Shown: one piece after another, positions 32,378 through 44,565 of the stretch
Layout: the number at the start of each line of letters is the position of its first letter
Numbering within the stretch: the first letter of the stretch is position 1
Source: Macrolepiota albuminosa
Lineage: Eukaryota; Basidiomycota; Agaricomycetes; Agaricales; Agaricaceae
Assembly: GCA_027475525.1 (NCBI GenBank)
Contig: JAMWFC010000077.1
Location: 372,001 to 436,000 of the forward strand
Length of the DNA: 64,000 nucleotides
Reading direction: 5' to 3'
Made by a program: the position numbers and the translations under genes
Notes under the pieces: model-generated
Told to the model about the DNA's origin: nothing
The model's input: the letters and a program-made list of their open reading frames with translations, nothing else
The model's database searches: none

Positions 32378-33198
32378 TCATTTGCAAATGAGCCAGCAGG
32401 GATTGCATGCAGTGCCACCCTTTGTTCTGACATACTGTAGCCGCTTACTTGCACAATATTGGCAAGGGGGGTTGATGTGCTGACCCTCACGATGAGGTGC
32501 TGTCCTCAGATACCTGCCCAACAGCATCTCTTCAGTAATTTCCCCCTTCAGTATCCTGTTTTTTTGTTCTTCCTCTTCCTCTTCCTCTTCATACTTGTCC
32601 TCATCCTCATCCTCCTGCTCCTTCTGTTGACAATAAGTACCAGGAGGACGTTGACCAATATAGGTCACCTGTTTTGGCTTCTTGGGATTTAGCAACGGAC
32701 AAGACAAGTCTCCTGCTGCTGAAGGACTTGGCTGTTTTCTCTTCTCTGGAAGTGGTGACATTCCAGACAAATCTCCTGCTGCCGGCCTATGACCTATCCA
32801 GTCTTCTTGTGCTGGTGCTGTTGATGGACCGGCCTCAGTCAATGGATCAGGTTGTTCTTTGCCCCTTCTACTCCTCTGGGTCCATTTCTTCACAGCATCC
32901 TTCAACTGTCTGGTCATATCCTCGTCAGAAAGCTTGCTCTGGAGTAGCGGGATAACTTCATTGATGAAACTTCTCCTGGCATCAAGGAGAAGTTTCTTGT
33001 CATCCTTGATCTCCCTAACCATGAACCACATGTCAATCTACAGGATGACTATTAGTGCATGTCTATTAGGCAAGAGTGCTTGCATCTTACCAGGTCCTTC
33101 TGCTATGCTTTGAGTTGATGCAGGTCTCCTCTGAGAACAAGGTATAATACTTGAACATCCACGTTAATGACCTGTTGGTGGAGTTCTTCATTAGACAT
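32378..33198 (-). pseudogene. Hypothetical protein with C-terminal Cys cluster, one nonsense codon
   Basis: Exon 1 is 33198-33091 (MSNEELHQQVINVD...), intron 33090-33038 (GTAAGA..TGTAG), exon 2 is 33037-32378. A TAG at 33103-33105 interrupts exon 1, with Gln (CAG) a likely ancestor. The protein has a helical start, a basic/Pro linker with repeated AAGDLS words, a long Glu/Asp run (about residue 160 of exon 2) and a Cys cluster CQYCASKRLQYVRTKGG followed by CNPC, perhaps a zinc ribbon. It may be a transposon-linked multicopy family. I do not recognise it. Confidence 0.5.
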
Positions 33199-33274
33199 GG
33201 CAGATGGAGGATTAAAGAAACGGACAAGAACTTTATATGAAGCAAGTTCTGAAAATAGATATCATGTGACCCTG

Positions 33275-33429
33275 TTTAAATTACAAAAGAAGTTTGATTT
33301 ATTGCTTGACAAACCTTACTTTGTTTATCTTACAGTTTAGTAAATAACAATTTTAAATTACAAAAGAAGTTTGATTTATTGCTTGACAAACCTTACTTTG
33401 TTTATCTTACAGTTTAGTAAATAACAATT
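33275..33429. repeat. Tandem duplication, period 77 bp, in SINE body
   Basis: 33275-33351 is repeated exactly at 33352-33428. Confidence 0.92.
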
Positions 33430-33470
33430 AGCCAAGCAGGTCAAAAATTCCAGACAGTTTGATATCAATG

Positions 33471-33547
33471 CACTAGTGGGAATTGAACCTGCCTACTGCA
33501 ATACACAATGAACACCAATAGATAATATTCCACTAGACCATTGATGC
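33471..33547 (-). repeat. tRNA-like module 1
   Basis: Reverse strand: A-box TGGTCTAGTGG (33530-33540) and B-box GGTTCAATTCC (33478-33488). The spacing suits an internal pol III promoter. Confidence 0.6.
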
Positions 33548-33682
33548 TTACTGTACACTACTATAGTCTAAATAGATATTATGTCACCCTGTTTAAATTA
33601 GCACCTTACTTTATTTATTATACTGTGTAGTAAATAACAATTAGCTAAGCAGGTCAAAAATTCTAAATAGTTCGAAATAAAT

Positions 33683-33760
33683 GCACTAGTAGGAACCGAA
33701 CCCACCTACTGCAAGACATAATAAATACCAATGAATAATATTCTACTAGACCACCAATGC
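33683..33760 (-). repeat. tRNA-like module 2
   Basis: Reverse strand: A-box TGGTCTAGTAG and B-box GGTTCGGTTCC, same inner spacer as module 1. Confidence 0.6.
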
Positions 33761-33842
33761 TTACTGTATACTGCTATGATGTAAATAAACATCAGTCTAA
33801 TATTCTGTGTGTGATCAAAAATTCTCGACAGTTTGATGTCAG

Positions 33843-33918
33843 TGCACTAGGAGGAGTCGAACCCACCTATTGCAAGATACAAGGAATACCAATTGGACAT
33901 ATTCCACTACACCACAGA
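33843..33918 (-). repeat. tRNA-like module 3
   Basis: Reverse strand: A-box TGGTGTAGTGG and B-box GGTTCGACTCC, the best-preserved pair. Confidence 0.65.
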
Positions 33919-34140
33919 CACTTTCTGTATAATGCTATGATGTAAATCAATATTAGTCTAATATTCTGCTACACTCCATGGTTTTTCTCTTTCCTGTATA
34001 CTTCTATGGTGTAAATAAATATCAGTCTAATATTGTCAATTCAATACAGATGCACCAGTTGCAGTAGATTCTCTATCCATTCAAATTCTGTATGAGTCTG
34101 TTTGTGCACTACATGAACACCATCCTGACTTGTAGTAAGC

Positions 34141-34212
34141 ACCTGTAGTACAATGGAATATTCATAAATTGATATTTCATATTGTGCACAAGATGTGGGT
34201 TTGACTCCTGCT
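34141..34212 (+). repeat. tRNA-like module 4
   Basis: Plus strand: TGTAGTACAATGG and GGGTTTGACTCC with a GGAATATTCATAAATTGA spacer like the others. Confidence 0.5.
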
Positions 34213-34600
34213 AGTTTACATTATATAATAGCAGCAGGCTGCTGACGTCTGCTAGCGTCATGAATTTGATCCATTGAAAACTCCAGAGATTTCTGCAGTG
34301 GCATAAGATGGACGAATTTGCACATGTGTTCATTTCAGTGCTCATGACAAGTTGATAATACACTGTGGCTGGCTACATTTGTGCTGGTCTTTGTAAAAAA
34401 AGTAGCCAGCCCTGATGTATCGTCGTACTGGAATGATCTCATGCACAAACTCCTCTATCCTATCCTGCTTCAGTAATTTCTAGAGTTTTGGTTGGATCAA
34501 CTACCACAGGCACTTACTACAGGTCAGTACGATGTATATGTAGAGTAAAAATGCACCTATATAAAAACACACCATTAGACCCTGTTAAGGTAGAGTAGGG

Positions 34601-34669
34601 AGAGTAGAACCCACCGCTGTACACAATATTGAATATCAATAAATGAATATTCCACTGAACCACTAGGAC
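34601..34669 (-). repeat. tRNA-like module 5
   Basis: Reverse strand: TAGTGGTTCAGTGGAATATTC then GGTGGGTTCTACTC. Confidence 0.5.
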
Positions 34670-34689
34670 TGGTTGCACCGCTGATGTCA

Positions 34690-36129
34690 GCTGGCTCACA
34701 TGCTGATATTAGCTACTGTCTGCTAGCATGCCAGTGGATAGTGGACACTCACACACCCTTTTCTGCCCTTCCCCCTCTTTCTCTCCAGTGCCATCCTCTC
34801 CACTCCCCACACTACCTCACACGCCACCTCCATCCACCACATGTACCCCGCTTTCCTCCTTCCCCCTGACCTGATGTCCAACATCTGCTATGTCTACTGG
34901 CATACCAGTGAACACCCACATTCCTCCTCTTTCCCCTTCCTCCTCTTTCTCTCCACCCCCATCCCTCTTCCACCACCCCCCACACTCTCTGAGATGCCAC
35001 CCCATACAGCAGATGCTCACGCACCCCATTTCCTTCTCTTCTGTCCTGATGCTGGATGTTGCTGAAGATTGCTAACAGATTCCCATGGATGCCAACAGAT
35101 ATCAGTGGATATTTGGCAGATGCCAATGGATACCAGCAGATATCTGGCAGATACCAACAAATATCAGCAGATATCTGGTGGATGCCAACAGATGTACGAC
35201 GGATGACAATAGATGCCAGCGGATCATGATGGCTGCTGATGAACTCTGACAGATGCCAGCTAATGGCTGCTGATGCCAATGCCCCTTTCAAGCTACAAAA
35301 ACTCTTTTGAGAGGTATGCCACCCCCCTTCTACCTCAAAAAATCCATACAAGAACCTGCAGAATGTAGGTGGGCGTCCGTTCATTGTGTTATCTGACCTT
35401 TGAATCTATCTGTTAGTAACGGACCTGTGGTGCAATGGTTAAATGTGTGTTCCGTTACTGGAGGCTTTTCCAAGGCCAAGGATTCGATTTCCTCCTACAG
35501 GCATATGGTAGGCAAGACAAGTTATCTTTTTCTTTGGTCTAACCAGTCTCCATAGACTTGCATAGGCCTCTGTAGATGTCTGCTAGTGCCCTGCACAGGC
35601 CTGCATAGGCCCATGTAGGTTTAAGTCCGTTGATGTGCATCTGTGTGGATGTCTGCTGGTGGCTTGCATAGGCCTGCATAGGTCTGCAGGGCCCTTTTGT
35701 AGACATACACTGGCATTGGAGGTGGGAAAAGGAGGGAAGGGGAGGCACACAGCTTCAAGTTATTGCAGGGAGAAAGGGAGAGAGGAGGGAAGTGGGGAAC
35801 CTCAAAGAGGGTTTATTCATGCCATGACATCTGCCAATGGAGGAGGTTTTCATTCATGGGCTGATGCCTGCTGGCAGCTGCTAATGCACATTGACATCCG
35901 CTAGTGTCTGCTGGCATCTGCCAGGCCTGCATGCACATATGTGTGCCCGCCTTTTATCAATCTACTGGACCTTGTTATACAGCACATTGTAACATGTCCA
36001 TGGCTCTGTATTCTACAGCACTGTGGGGACTGCTCTGCTTCAGTGTAGCGGACTCTGCTGGACACATATGGTATGGCACAAAGTGAGCTCCCATACAACG
36101 TATGACATGTACCATTGTGATGCCCTACT
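34690..36129. other. Degenerate short-word repeat tract
   Basis: 35060-35280 is built from drifting copies of GATGCCAACAGATATCAG-like words. 35560-35950 repeats GCCTGCATAGG and TGTCTGCTRG words. 34740-35030 is C/T-rich on the plus strand. A sixth tRNA-like module lies at 35421-35500. No coding signal. Confidence 0.5.
35421..35500 (+). repeat. tRNA-like module 6
   Basis: Plus strand: TGTGGTGCAATGG as A-box and GGATTCGATTTCC as B-box, with an arm-like CCGTTACTGGAGGC segment between. More divergent than modules 1-5. Confidence 0.45.
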
Positions 36130-36187
36130 CTGATCTCCCTCTGCCAGCTGTGTGACTGAGCCACAGCCTCTAGAAATTGCCCTTACA
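36130..36187 (+). repeat. LTR-X 3' end fragment
   Basis: Last 58 bp of LTR-X (GATCTCCCTCTGCCAG ... GCCCTTACA), abutting the LINE. Confidence 0.7.
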
Positions 36188-36380
36188 GGAGGCAGATTAG
36201 ATTAATTGTTAGCTGTGAGTTGCTTCTTACTAAAACTGGTCTACTTGAATGAGCTACTTTTATTGCTTCCAGAATTGCCACTGCTTCTTCAGCATTATTT
36301 GTCTGTTTTATTTCTAGCGGGAGTTTCAGGGCTTTATTTCTGGTGTCATTCTTTCCAGACCATATTTCTGCCCCAGCCAT
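36188..36380 (-). pseudogene. LINE RNase H remnant
   Basis: The minus strand reads MAGAEIWSG, NNAEEAVAILEAIKVA and VRSNSQLTINLI, matching the E and D regions of a LINE-type RNase H. The catalytic Asp appears as Asn (RSNSQ). Interrupted near 36205. It is the downstream part of the LINE split by Copia-2. Confidence 0.6.
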
Positions 36381-36782
36381 AGCTTGGCCCTCCCAGTCTT
36401 TTTTGCATGATCCATCTGTGTAGACAATCTCTAGTATTTTGTGTATATACTATCTGCTGAGGTTTCTGGGGCACATACTATTTCTCCCTGCAAAGACTCT
36501 GAAACTATCTTTCAGAAATCCCCTTGTGGTAATATCCATATTGATAACCATGCAGTTCTGGTTGGCTATCAATTCATTTTCCTCATCTTTGTCACATCTC
36601 TTGTCTTCTAGGATCTTAGGGTCCCACTGTCTGCTTAGTTATCTGATATATATCTGAGTGCCAGTCTACACAGGTGTGGATCATCACACCTGGCCTGTCT
36701 CATGCTTTGGCATAGTGGGCATGCATAGTTTCTATGTGGTTTATATCTTGTATTTGAGGCCATATCCAGGGCCCTTGCAACC

Positions 36783-37008
36783 TATTTAATACAGTTCAAC
36801 TCAGTCAGTGTAGTAATGACTGTATTTGTAGTTACCTGTTTAATACAGTTCAACTATATGTACTTTATTAATGACTGACAGTAACTTGATGTAATTAGAT
36901 CACATACCTCAGTTGGTGTAGTAACAACTGAGGTATATCCGAATTCCCTTTGCTTCTATTTTCCTCTGGTCATATGATCATAACACATCTATAATTCTAC
37001 TCCAAACA
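36783..37008 (-). repeat. Copia-2 3' LTR
   Basis: 226 bp, close match to 41305-41530. Its first base pair on the plus strand has changed (TA instead of TG). Confidence 0.9.
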
Positions 37009-40000
37009 CTCTCCTGGACTCATGGTGCATGTTAATTATCAAATAAGTGAAGGTTAGTGCAAAACTTTGTGTGTTGTGCCCATGGTAGTGGTTTAGTAAA
37101 CAAATCTTCTAAGTTGTCCAAGCTCAGTATATAGTCAATCAAGATTTCCTCTTCCTCAATGCAATGCCTTATAAAGTGGTGACAGACGTCGATGTGTTTC
37201 ACCTAGTTATGATTTCTCTTATTTTCCACAATCACAATTGAACCATTATTATCTCCTTTCAACTCTTCCAGTTTGGGAATGGCCATTCCTATTTTGGCTA
37301 GTGCTGCATAGATCTATTGGATTTGTTTGGCCATCCTTCCTGATGCTATGTATTCAGCCTTGGTCATTGATGTCAACACTGTATCCTGAAATTTGGAACT
37401 CCAGCTAGTTGGTCCTCTGGCCTGCAAGTATATTCCTCTAGAAATTGACTTATGCATGTCTATATTGGCCATAAAATCTGAGTCATAATATCTCTGGTAT
37501 ATATAATCCTGGTATCAGTTTCCCCATACCATAGCTTGTAATGCAGGGTTGCCTTTATATATTGCAATACCTATTGGAGTGCCAGCCAATGTTGCTTTCT
37601 GGGGTTTGACATAAACCAGCTCAACAATGTAATTGCATATGTAATGTCTGGTCAGGTACCTATCTGTGCATACATCAATGATCCTAATGCTTCACTATAT
37701 GGTTTGTCACTCATGTATTTCTGTTCTTCATCAATGCTCAGTGCCTGGGACTGACTGAGTATCAAGCCTGATAGCAGTGGCATGTATTTTGGTGTGCAGT
37801 CAGTTATACCATACTTATCCAACATACATTTCAGGTACTCCTCTTGATCCAGGATGATTAGTTCTTGATTTCATATCTTTCTCCCAGTTCTTCTCTAGCC
37901 CATACTGATTCTTCTTTTGATGATAACATGCCTGAAGTGTTGTCTGTGTAAGTGCTGATTATCATGACTTCATCATCTCTGTGTTGTGACTTCACTGACT
38001 AGTCTGCTTTGAACCATGCATACCCCAAGCACTTCATGTCCTTGTTTAGTATGCACCATCAATCATGAGTGCCATCCATTGTGTTGTAAATTGCTTTATC
38101 CAGCAGTGATACTAAGCTCTTCTCATCATCTACTCCATTATCCTCACTTCTCCAAACTCATATGCCCACATTTATATTGACTTTCAGTATGTCTCTGGGT
38201 TTCACTTTGTAACCTTCTGGCTGCTCCATCAAGATCAGTACCTGCATTGGAGTGTTAAGGTAAGCACTTGCATAATTGATCTGCCAAATTTCATAGTCTT
38301 TGACTCCTCTGATCACCAGGTTAATTCATAGTGACTTGTATTTGACTACTGACATGTAAGTTGCAAAGTAGTCTATGCCAGGTATCTGTGAGAACCCTTT
38401 TGCTACTAATTAGGCTTTACGACCTATAATCTTTCTATTAGCATTGTATTTGAGTGTGAATATCCATTAATTCTTTATTGTTTGTGTCCCTGCAGGATGC
38501 TCAATCAACCACCATACTTTACGATCATACATCTGTTACATCTCCTCATCCATCAGTCCTTTCCATAGGTCAGGCCTCCTTATAGCTTCTGAGTATGACT
38601 TAGGTACCCATGTTTTGTCCAGATTGACAACGCTGGTAGCTAACATATTTGGCACTGCCTTAAAGGTTTCTTCCTCACTTTCTGAGTCAGATGAATTCTC
38701 TCTGGATAGCATGCTAAGATGTATCTCAGAGTCAGGGACTGTTCTTGCAGCAATCTAGGCAGATCTCCTCACCGCTAGCAGAATATTCCTCTTTGCTATA
38801 CCTGGTCTTGACTCTGCAATTGGTACATAGTTATTGTGGTTGTCCCCCTTGCTGGTTTCATTGTAGTTTGTACCATTACTGTATGCCAGCATAGGATTGA
38901 CTTCCAAAATATTCATTAAATCTGCTGGTTCATCTTGTGTTTCCTCTTTCATAGTATGATTTGCTGTTCCCTCCTTAAAAATGATGTCTTGAGATCAAAA
39001 AATGCATCTTGTAGCACAATCCAATAATTTATAGTTGCGTTTTCCACAGTAACCAATGAGCACAGCTTTTATTGATCTAGGGTCAAGTTTGCTATTCCCT
39101 TCCGCTCTCAGTATCTTCACATATGCAGTGTATCTAAATGGTTGCAGGTATGACACGTTGGGTTTGCCTCCAGTCCTTATTTCAAATGGTGTTTTTTCAG
39201 GATGTTGAGCACTTGGTACTAGGTCAATTATGTATATCACCATTGAGGTTGCTCAACTTGCTTAACATACTTCATGCCAAATCAAGAATTGTGCAGTTCT
39301 TTCTCTTGACCATGCCATTGGGTGCCAACAAGTAGGGGAGTGTTGTCTCATGTATGATCCCCCATTTCCCACAGTATGCATCCCATAACTTGTTATTAAA
39401 CTCGGTTCCTCCATCAGTTTGGATCTGCTTGATTCTATGCTCTGTTTGGGTCTCCACTCACATATCAAATGTTTCTAGGCATTTCACAGTTGCTTCTTTC
39501 ATCTTATGTAACAAGTACCATGCATTGCATTCTGCTCCCTGGTCAACCACCACCAACATGAGCAATTTACCTCCAGTTGTCAGCACGTGTGTCAGACCCT
39601 ATAGGTCAAACGCTACTTGTTTGTAGGATTTACATTCTGGTTTGATAACGGTATCAAAAGGTCATTGTGAGTGTTTCCCCATAATACAATCTTTGCATTT
39701 TCCCATTACTGATGACTTGGTAACATCCAACCCTTCCACCATCCCAGTTTGTGCCATCTTCTGCAACGTACTTTCCTCAATGTGGCTGAGTCATTGGTGC
39801 TATGTCTCAAGGTCTACTGGATGATGTAGTGACCAGGTCACCATCACTTGTAGAGGTGGGTCTATAAAGTCAACAATAAACATTGTATCTTCCATCAGAC
39901 AATTAAGGAAAGATCTTCCATCCATGTCAAATAAAGTTGCTCCTGTCCCATCTATCTCCATCTTTACCCCTTTTCTTATTAATAACCCAACAGATATCAA

Positions 40001-41290
40001 GTTATATGTCAGGTCTGTGGCATGCAACACATTCTTGAAAGTAATCTTGATCACTTCTCCTCTATACCAAACCTATTTTTGAACTCATCCATATCCAATA
40101 ATCTTGAATTCCCTGCCTTTTGCAGTTGATCCTACTATATCCTCAAGTGCTGGTATGCCATACATTATAAAATCTGATTTTTTAGTGAAAAAATGTCAAC
40201 TTGCAGCAAAATTAGCATAAATGGCTGTCTTTATGGGTTGGTCAGAGTTATTGATTGGTTGTATAGTTGCAAATGCGAGACATTAGACATTATCAGCATT
40301 ATTGATGGATACAACTGCAGCATTTGCCTATGGAGTGGTATTAGAGCTGGCATTGTTGCTTGAGGTTGTGTTGGTATTGTTTGCTATATTTGACGCATTC
40401 TGGGACTGCTTATTTCCCTTTTTCCACCAGTCAGAGAACTGACCTTCCATCCCTCCATCTTTCCTGAAGCATTTCTCCTTAATATGTCCAGATTTTTTGC
40501 AATTTTTGCATGATGGCTTGTCCTTATCTTATTGTTGTTCCCCTGTTTGGATCAAAAGTGCCTGGACTGATTTTGTTGGGGCTATGATGTTTGTTCCATG
40601 GAGTAACAGTGCATGTGTGGTAAGCCTCACAATGACTTTGGGAAGTATCTTCTGACATGATTGCACCCATCACCGCTGCCCATGAGCTTGGCATAAATTT
40701 AATGATATAAATTCTGAACTTCTCATCTATAATGCCTGCTCCTTGATCATTAGCTTTCACCCATGCAGTTTGCATTGCTTGGAAATGTGCTTCAATGTTG
40801 AATCTGTTCATATATTTGATTGCGTTCAGTTTCTCCTTTATGTGGATTAACCCAAGGTCAGATTTAGCATTGTATATTGTCATAAATGACTTCCACACCT
40901 TTGCTGCTGACCCCTTCATATTTACGCCCACCCCAATTGGGTTCACAACGTTTAGGGTGATCATGCTTTAGATATATGCATTGCATTGTATCCATTCCTC
41001 AGCAGTCAAGTTTGATGCTCCCCACCACCTTGTCTCTATGATCTTCTGTTTGTCTTCCTCCTTCTTGTTGTTATTGCTTGGGTCTACAATTGATCCAGTC
41101 AGGTAGCCTAATAATCCTTGTCCTTGTGCCACCTTGGTTATTGTTGTCTTAAATGTTGTTTAGTTTGATCTGTCGAACTTTTCCTCTGTTGAAAGTAGAA
41201 ACAATGGTGTGTTCTGTGACATGCTGACTATTTCGTGTTTTGATTTTAAAAGCTAGTTTATTGGTGAGTCATTTTATGTACTGAGTTGGC
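37009..41290 (-). pseudogene. Copia-2 gag-pol, inactivated
   Basis: Gag is recognisable at 41250-40520 (NMKGSAAKVWKSFMTIY, LIHIKEKLNAIKYM), with an intact knuckle CKNCKKSGHIKEKC near 40465-40510. Then come the GAG-pre-integrase zinc domain (CKDCIMGKH near 39690), integrase (QTDGGTEFNNKLW near 39390; FEIRTGGKPNVSYL near 39180), RT traces (38750-37600) and RNase H ending in DLFTKPLPW near 37090. Stops of all three types are common, unlike Copia-1. Confidence 0.8.
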
Positions 41291-41304
41291 TGGGGCCCAT
41301 AACC

Positions 41305-41530
41305 TGTTTAATACAGTTCAACTCAGTCAGTGTAGTAATGACTGTATTTGTAGTTACCTGTTTAATACAGTTCAACTACATGTACTTTATTAATGACTGA
41401 CAGTAACTTGATGTAATTAGATCACATACCTCAGTCGGTGTAGTAACAACTGAGGTATATCCAAATTCTCTTTGTCTCTATTTTCCTCTGGTCATGTGAT
41501 CATAACACATCCATGATTCTACTCCAAACA
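41305..41530 (-). repeat. Copia-2 5' LTR
   Basis: 226 bp. The plus strand reads TGTTTAATACAG ... ACTCCAAACA. TSD CAACC follows. Confidence 0.92.
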
Positions 41531-41639
41531 CAACCTCCACCAAGTCTTCTACAGTGCATGCATTGTAGGTAGACCTCAAGCATCTCATCTGGTGTAGATT
41601 AGACTGTAGATTCTTTACTGTTGCCAGGTCTAGATGGAA

Positions 41640-44565
41640 CTATGCCAGCATCTCACTGCAAAGCTTCTGCTCATGAGTGAGTAGGTGGAAGACTACCTCG
41701 TGTTTCTTAGCTATCTTTATCATCCTCATTAATGACTGAGGGACATTTGCAATAGTTTCCCTTGTGTTGATTCTGGTGCCCTGTGGAAATGGAGTCATCA
41801 GTTTTCTGACCTTATTCCTGTGTATTTTTGCCATGTTAAGGGCTAGTAGTTTATCTGCTAATACTGCCCATCTTAGTCTGTTCTCATCAAGAGCCAGATA
41901 TCTCTGTATCTTTATTATTTCTATCACCTCATTGCATGATTTCAAGTCTAGAATCTTTCTACCACCTTCTTCAGACAGTAATCTTAATGTTGCCATCCCA
42001 ACAGGATGTGTGGAAGTAGTATTCCAGAAGAATTCTTTCATTGTCCTTGTTAGAATATTCTCCACTTGCTTTGGCATATCTTGCACCCTAGTCCAGTATT
42101 GTGTTCTCCTTCCTATGACTATATTTATTATGTGTCTTTGTCCTGACATTGTCAGGTTGTCTTTGTTCCAGCACTTCAGGTCTTTATTGATGATCTCTGT
42201 TGTCAGCACCCATATACTGATGTCATTCTTATAGTTGCCAACAAAAGCTCCCAGAAGGTGTGTGAGTTTTCCATCATTGGCTATTTTAATGTTGTCTTGT
42301 ATTGCTCAGCAGTCAGAGTGTATTTTCTGTGTGGTGAGCAATCTATCTCTGTATCCTTGCATTTCCATAAGGACTATCACCATCTTTGGAATATTAAAAT
42401 GTGCTCCAGATATGTCACACCATTCTTGTAGTATAGTCTCCAGGTCCTCAAAACAGTCCTCCTCAGGAAGGTATACCATTGTATCATTAGCAGAAAGTGT
42501 TGCTATTATCCTTTCAATGTCTGTATCTGCTTTAAGCCTTTAAGTTTGGATTTTCTCAACATCTGTGCTAGGGATTCTATTGCAATATTGAATAACAGGC
42601 AGGAGAGGGGGTCTCCTTGGTGTACTCTCTGTCTGACTTTGAAGCTTCTGCTTATCTCTCTATTTAGGATTATTCTGGTGTATGCATTGTTGTACAGATG
42701 TTTTGCAATATCTATAAATGACTTTGATATTCCAAATCTTTTTATTGTTATTTATAAGAAAGTGTGTAGAATTTTATCATAGGCCTTCTCTTGATCCAGA
42801 CAAACAATCATTCTGCTAGTGCCAGTGTGTCTACACCATTCAATAGCTATTTGTGCCAGCTCAGTTTGGTCTTCAATTCTTTGTCCAGACATGAATCCAG
42901 CTTGATCTGAGTGGATGTTGTGTGGGGTGGCATGGCTTAATCTTGTAGTAAGGACTTTTGTCATTATCTTGTAGTCTGTATTTAGCACAGTTATGGGTCT
43001 ATAATTATCTATGTCAGTTTTATCTCCTTTTTTATATAGTGGGCATAGCCAGCCCTCAGCAACATCAGTTCCTTTTGTCATTACATATTCATAAATATCA
43101 TTGAAAACTATCTCAAATGCTTCTAGTACATCAAAATCTGTGAGACTGTTCTCATCAGATTCCTTGGAGCCTGCTGCTAGGTCTGCCCAGAGCTTATGTA
43201 TTATCTATCCTATCTAGGCCTGCCACCTTTCCTCTTTGTAGAGCCTGTATTGCTTTTCTGATTTCCTCCTTTGAGATTGGGCCTTCCAACTCTTCTAACT
43301 GTTTGGGAGGAACCTTTTTGTCAAGGTTTCTTAGAACCTTCTTGATTATTTGTATATGCATCCTAGGATCCATTGGTATGTCCTGGTCTTGAAGCTCTTC
43401 ATCGTAGGTCTTTGCAATGTCAGCCATCTCAGCTGACTGTCTCTCTAGATCTTCCCTATTTAGGTGGGGTTTTCTCAGAGCTGTTATCATATCTCTCATT
43501 TCTCATATTTAATTCATTTTGATCTACAACTTGCACATGGTTTTGCCAATTAAGAAATAGTTTGCATCTGTTGTGTCTCTTGCTCTCATGAATCTGGAGG
43601 CTTCAAGGAGGTGAATTCTTTCATCTAGTATCACCATCTCCTCCACTCTGGTACTCTTATCCATGGCACAGTTATTCAGGACTTTGGATTGATTCTTCTT
43701 TAGTATGTAGATTTCTTTCAAAATTTTTGATTACTTTCTTTTGAGTGTTGACAAATGATATCAGTTAGGCACTTTTTGAAGGCCTTGTGTAATGTTTGGG
43801 GGTTGTGTTCTTCCACTTAGCCATCCTTAGGTTTTCTAGGTGTTGCCTGCTAATCTCCTCTATCTGTTGCCTGATATTACTATCCTTTATGAGTAGAGCT
43901 GGCATTGCATATTTACCTTCCTCTATGTAAAGTTGCCAGGAATTCAGAAGGGACATTCTCACTAGTGCATAGTTAGTACTCATTCTGGATCTTTCTATTT
44001 TCCAGTCCCAGCTAAAGGGTAAAAGGTCTTTGCTAAGGTATATTCTATCTATTTTTAAGTGGATTGGTCTGTTTATTATATGGAATAAGAAGTCCACAGT
44101 TACTGGATTCTCCCATTGCCATCCATTGGCCAAGGAGAGGCATAACTTTAGCAGGGCTAGGGTGTGTACTGTTTTGGTGAGATCTGGGTGTGTTGGAAGC
44201 TAATCTATTGCTTCTTCTACCATGTTAGTGTCTCCTAGCATAATTTAAGGCTATTTCATATGTGGTCTTATGCCCCAGTTTGCATTGATTTTCTTTCAGA
44301 AAACTTTGTTTTCCTTAAAGTCATTAGGTGCATATGCATTCAGGCAACTCATTGGTTTATCATTCTGCCAGGGTATTTCTAGGATTGCTGCTCTTTCTGG
44401 GATGATTTTGTGGAAGAAGGACTCTGCCCACCTTGTTGTGCTCTTGTTTAGTATAAAGGCAATGCCTATAGCATTCAGTCTATGTATATCTAGGCTGGAG
44501 TATATATGGATCTGTCTTTGAAAGAGAGTGTTTAGTTGATTAGTCATGTCCAGGTTCAGATGCAT
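41640..44565 (-). pseudogene. LINE endonuclease and reverse transcriptase, inactivated
   Basis: Endonuclease: IAFILNKSTTRWAESF, ERAAILEIPWQN, LNAYAPND and LKIDRIYLSKDL (the SRIDRIY-like block). RT: KKGDKTDIDNYRPITVLN, LSHATPHNIHSDQAGFMSG and IVCLDQEKAYDKI (motif A Asp kept); the catalytic YADD motif near 42500 is degraded. The C-terminal part reads EEGGRKILDLKS. Many frameshifts and stops between blocks. Confidence 0.8.

Larger units (their letters stand above)
33240..34680. repeat. Array of tRNA-like SINE modules
   Basis: Units of about 200 bp recur at about 33240-33560, 33565-33775 and 33780-33950, with related pieces at 34141-34212 and 34601-34669. Each has a tRNA-like head with A-box (TGGTCTAGTGG type) and B-box (GGTTCGAxTCC type). 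Three also share a body with GTCAAAAATTC and TAAATAACAATTAGC blocks. Most read on the minus strand. Confidence 0.65.
36783..41530 (-). mobile_element. Copia-2, full-length Ty1/Copia element inside the LINE
   Basis: A 4748-bp element with 226-bp LTRs and TSD CAACC (36778-36782 and 41531-41535). In the minus orientation the 5' LTR is followed by GGTTATGGGCCC, the same half-tRNA primer site as Copia-1. Gag, integrase, RT and RNase H traces are in order but full of stops. Confidence 0.92.

Noticed and set aside
33471..35500. True tRNA genes
   Set aside because: A- and B-boxes are present, but no acceptor stem, anticodon arm or consistent cloverleaf could be drawn.
36783..37008. A 77-bp type duplication inside the Copia-2 LTR (TTAATACAGTTCAACT twice)
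   Set aside because: The spacing is about 55 bp, the copies differ, and both LTRs have it, so it is an old feature of the LTR.
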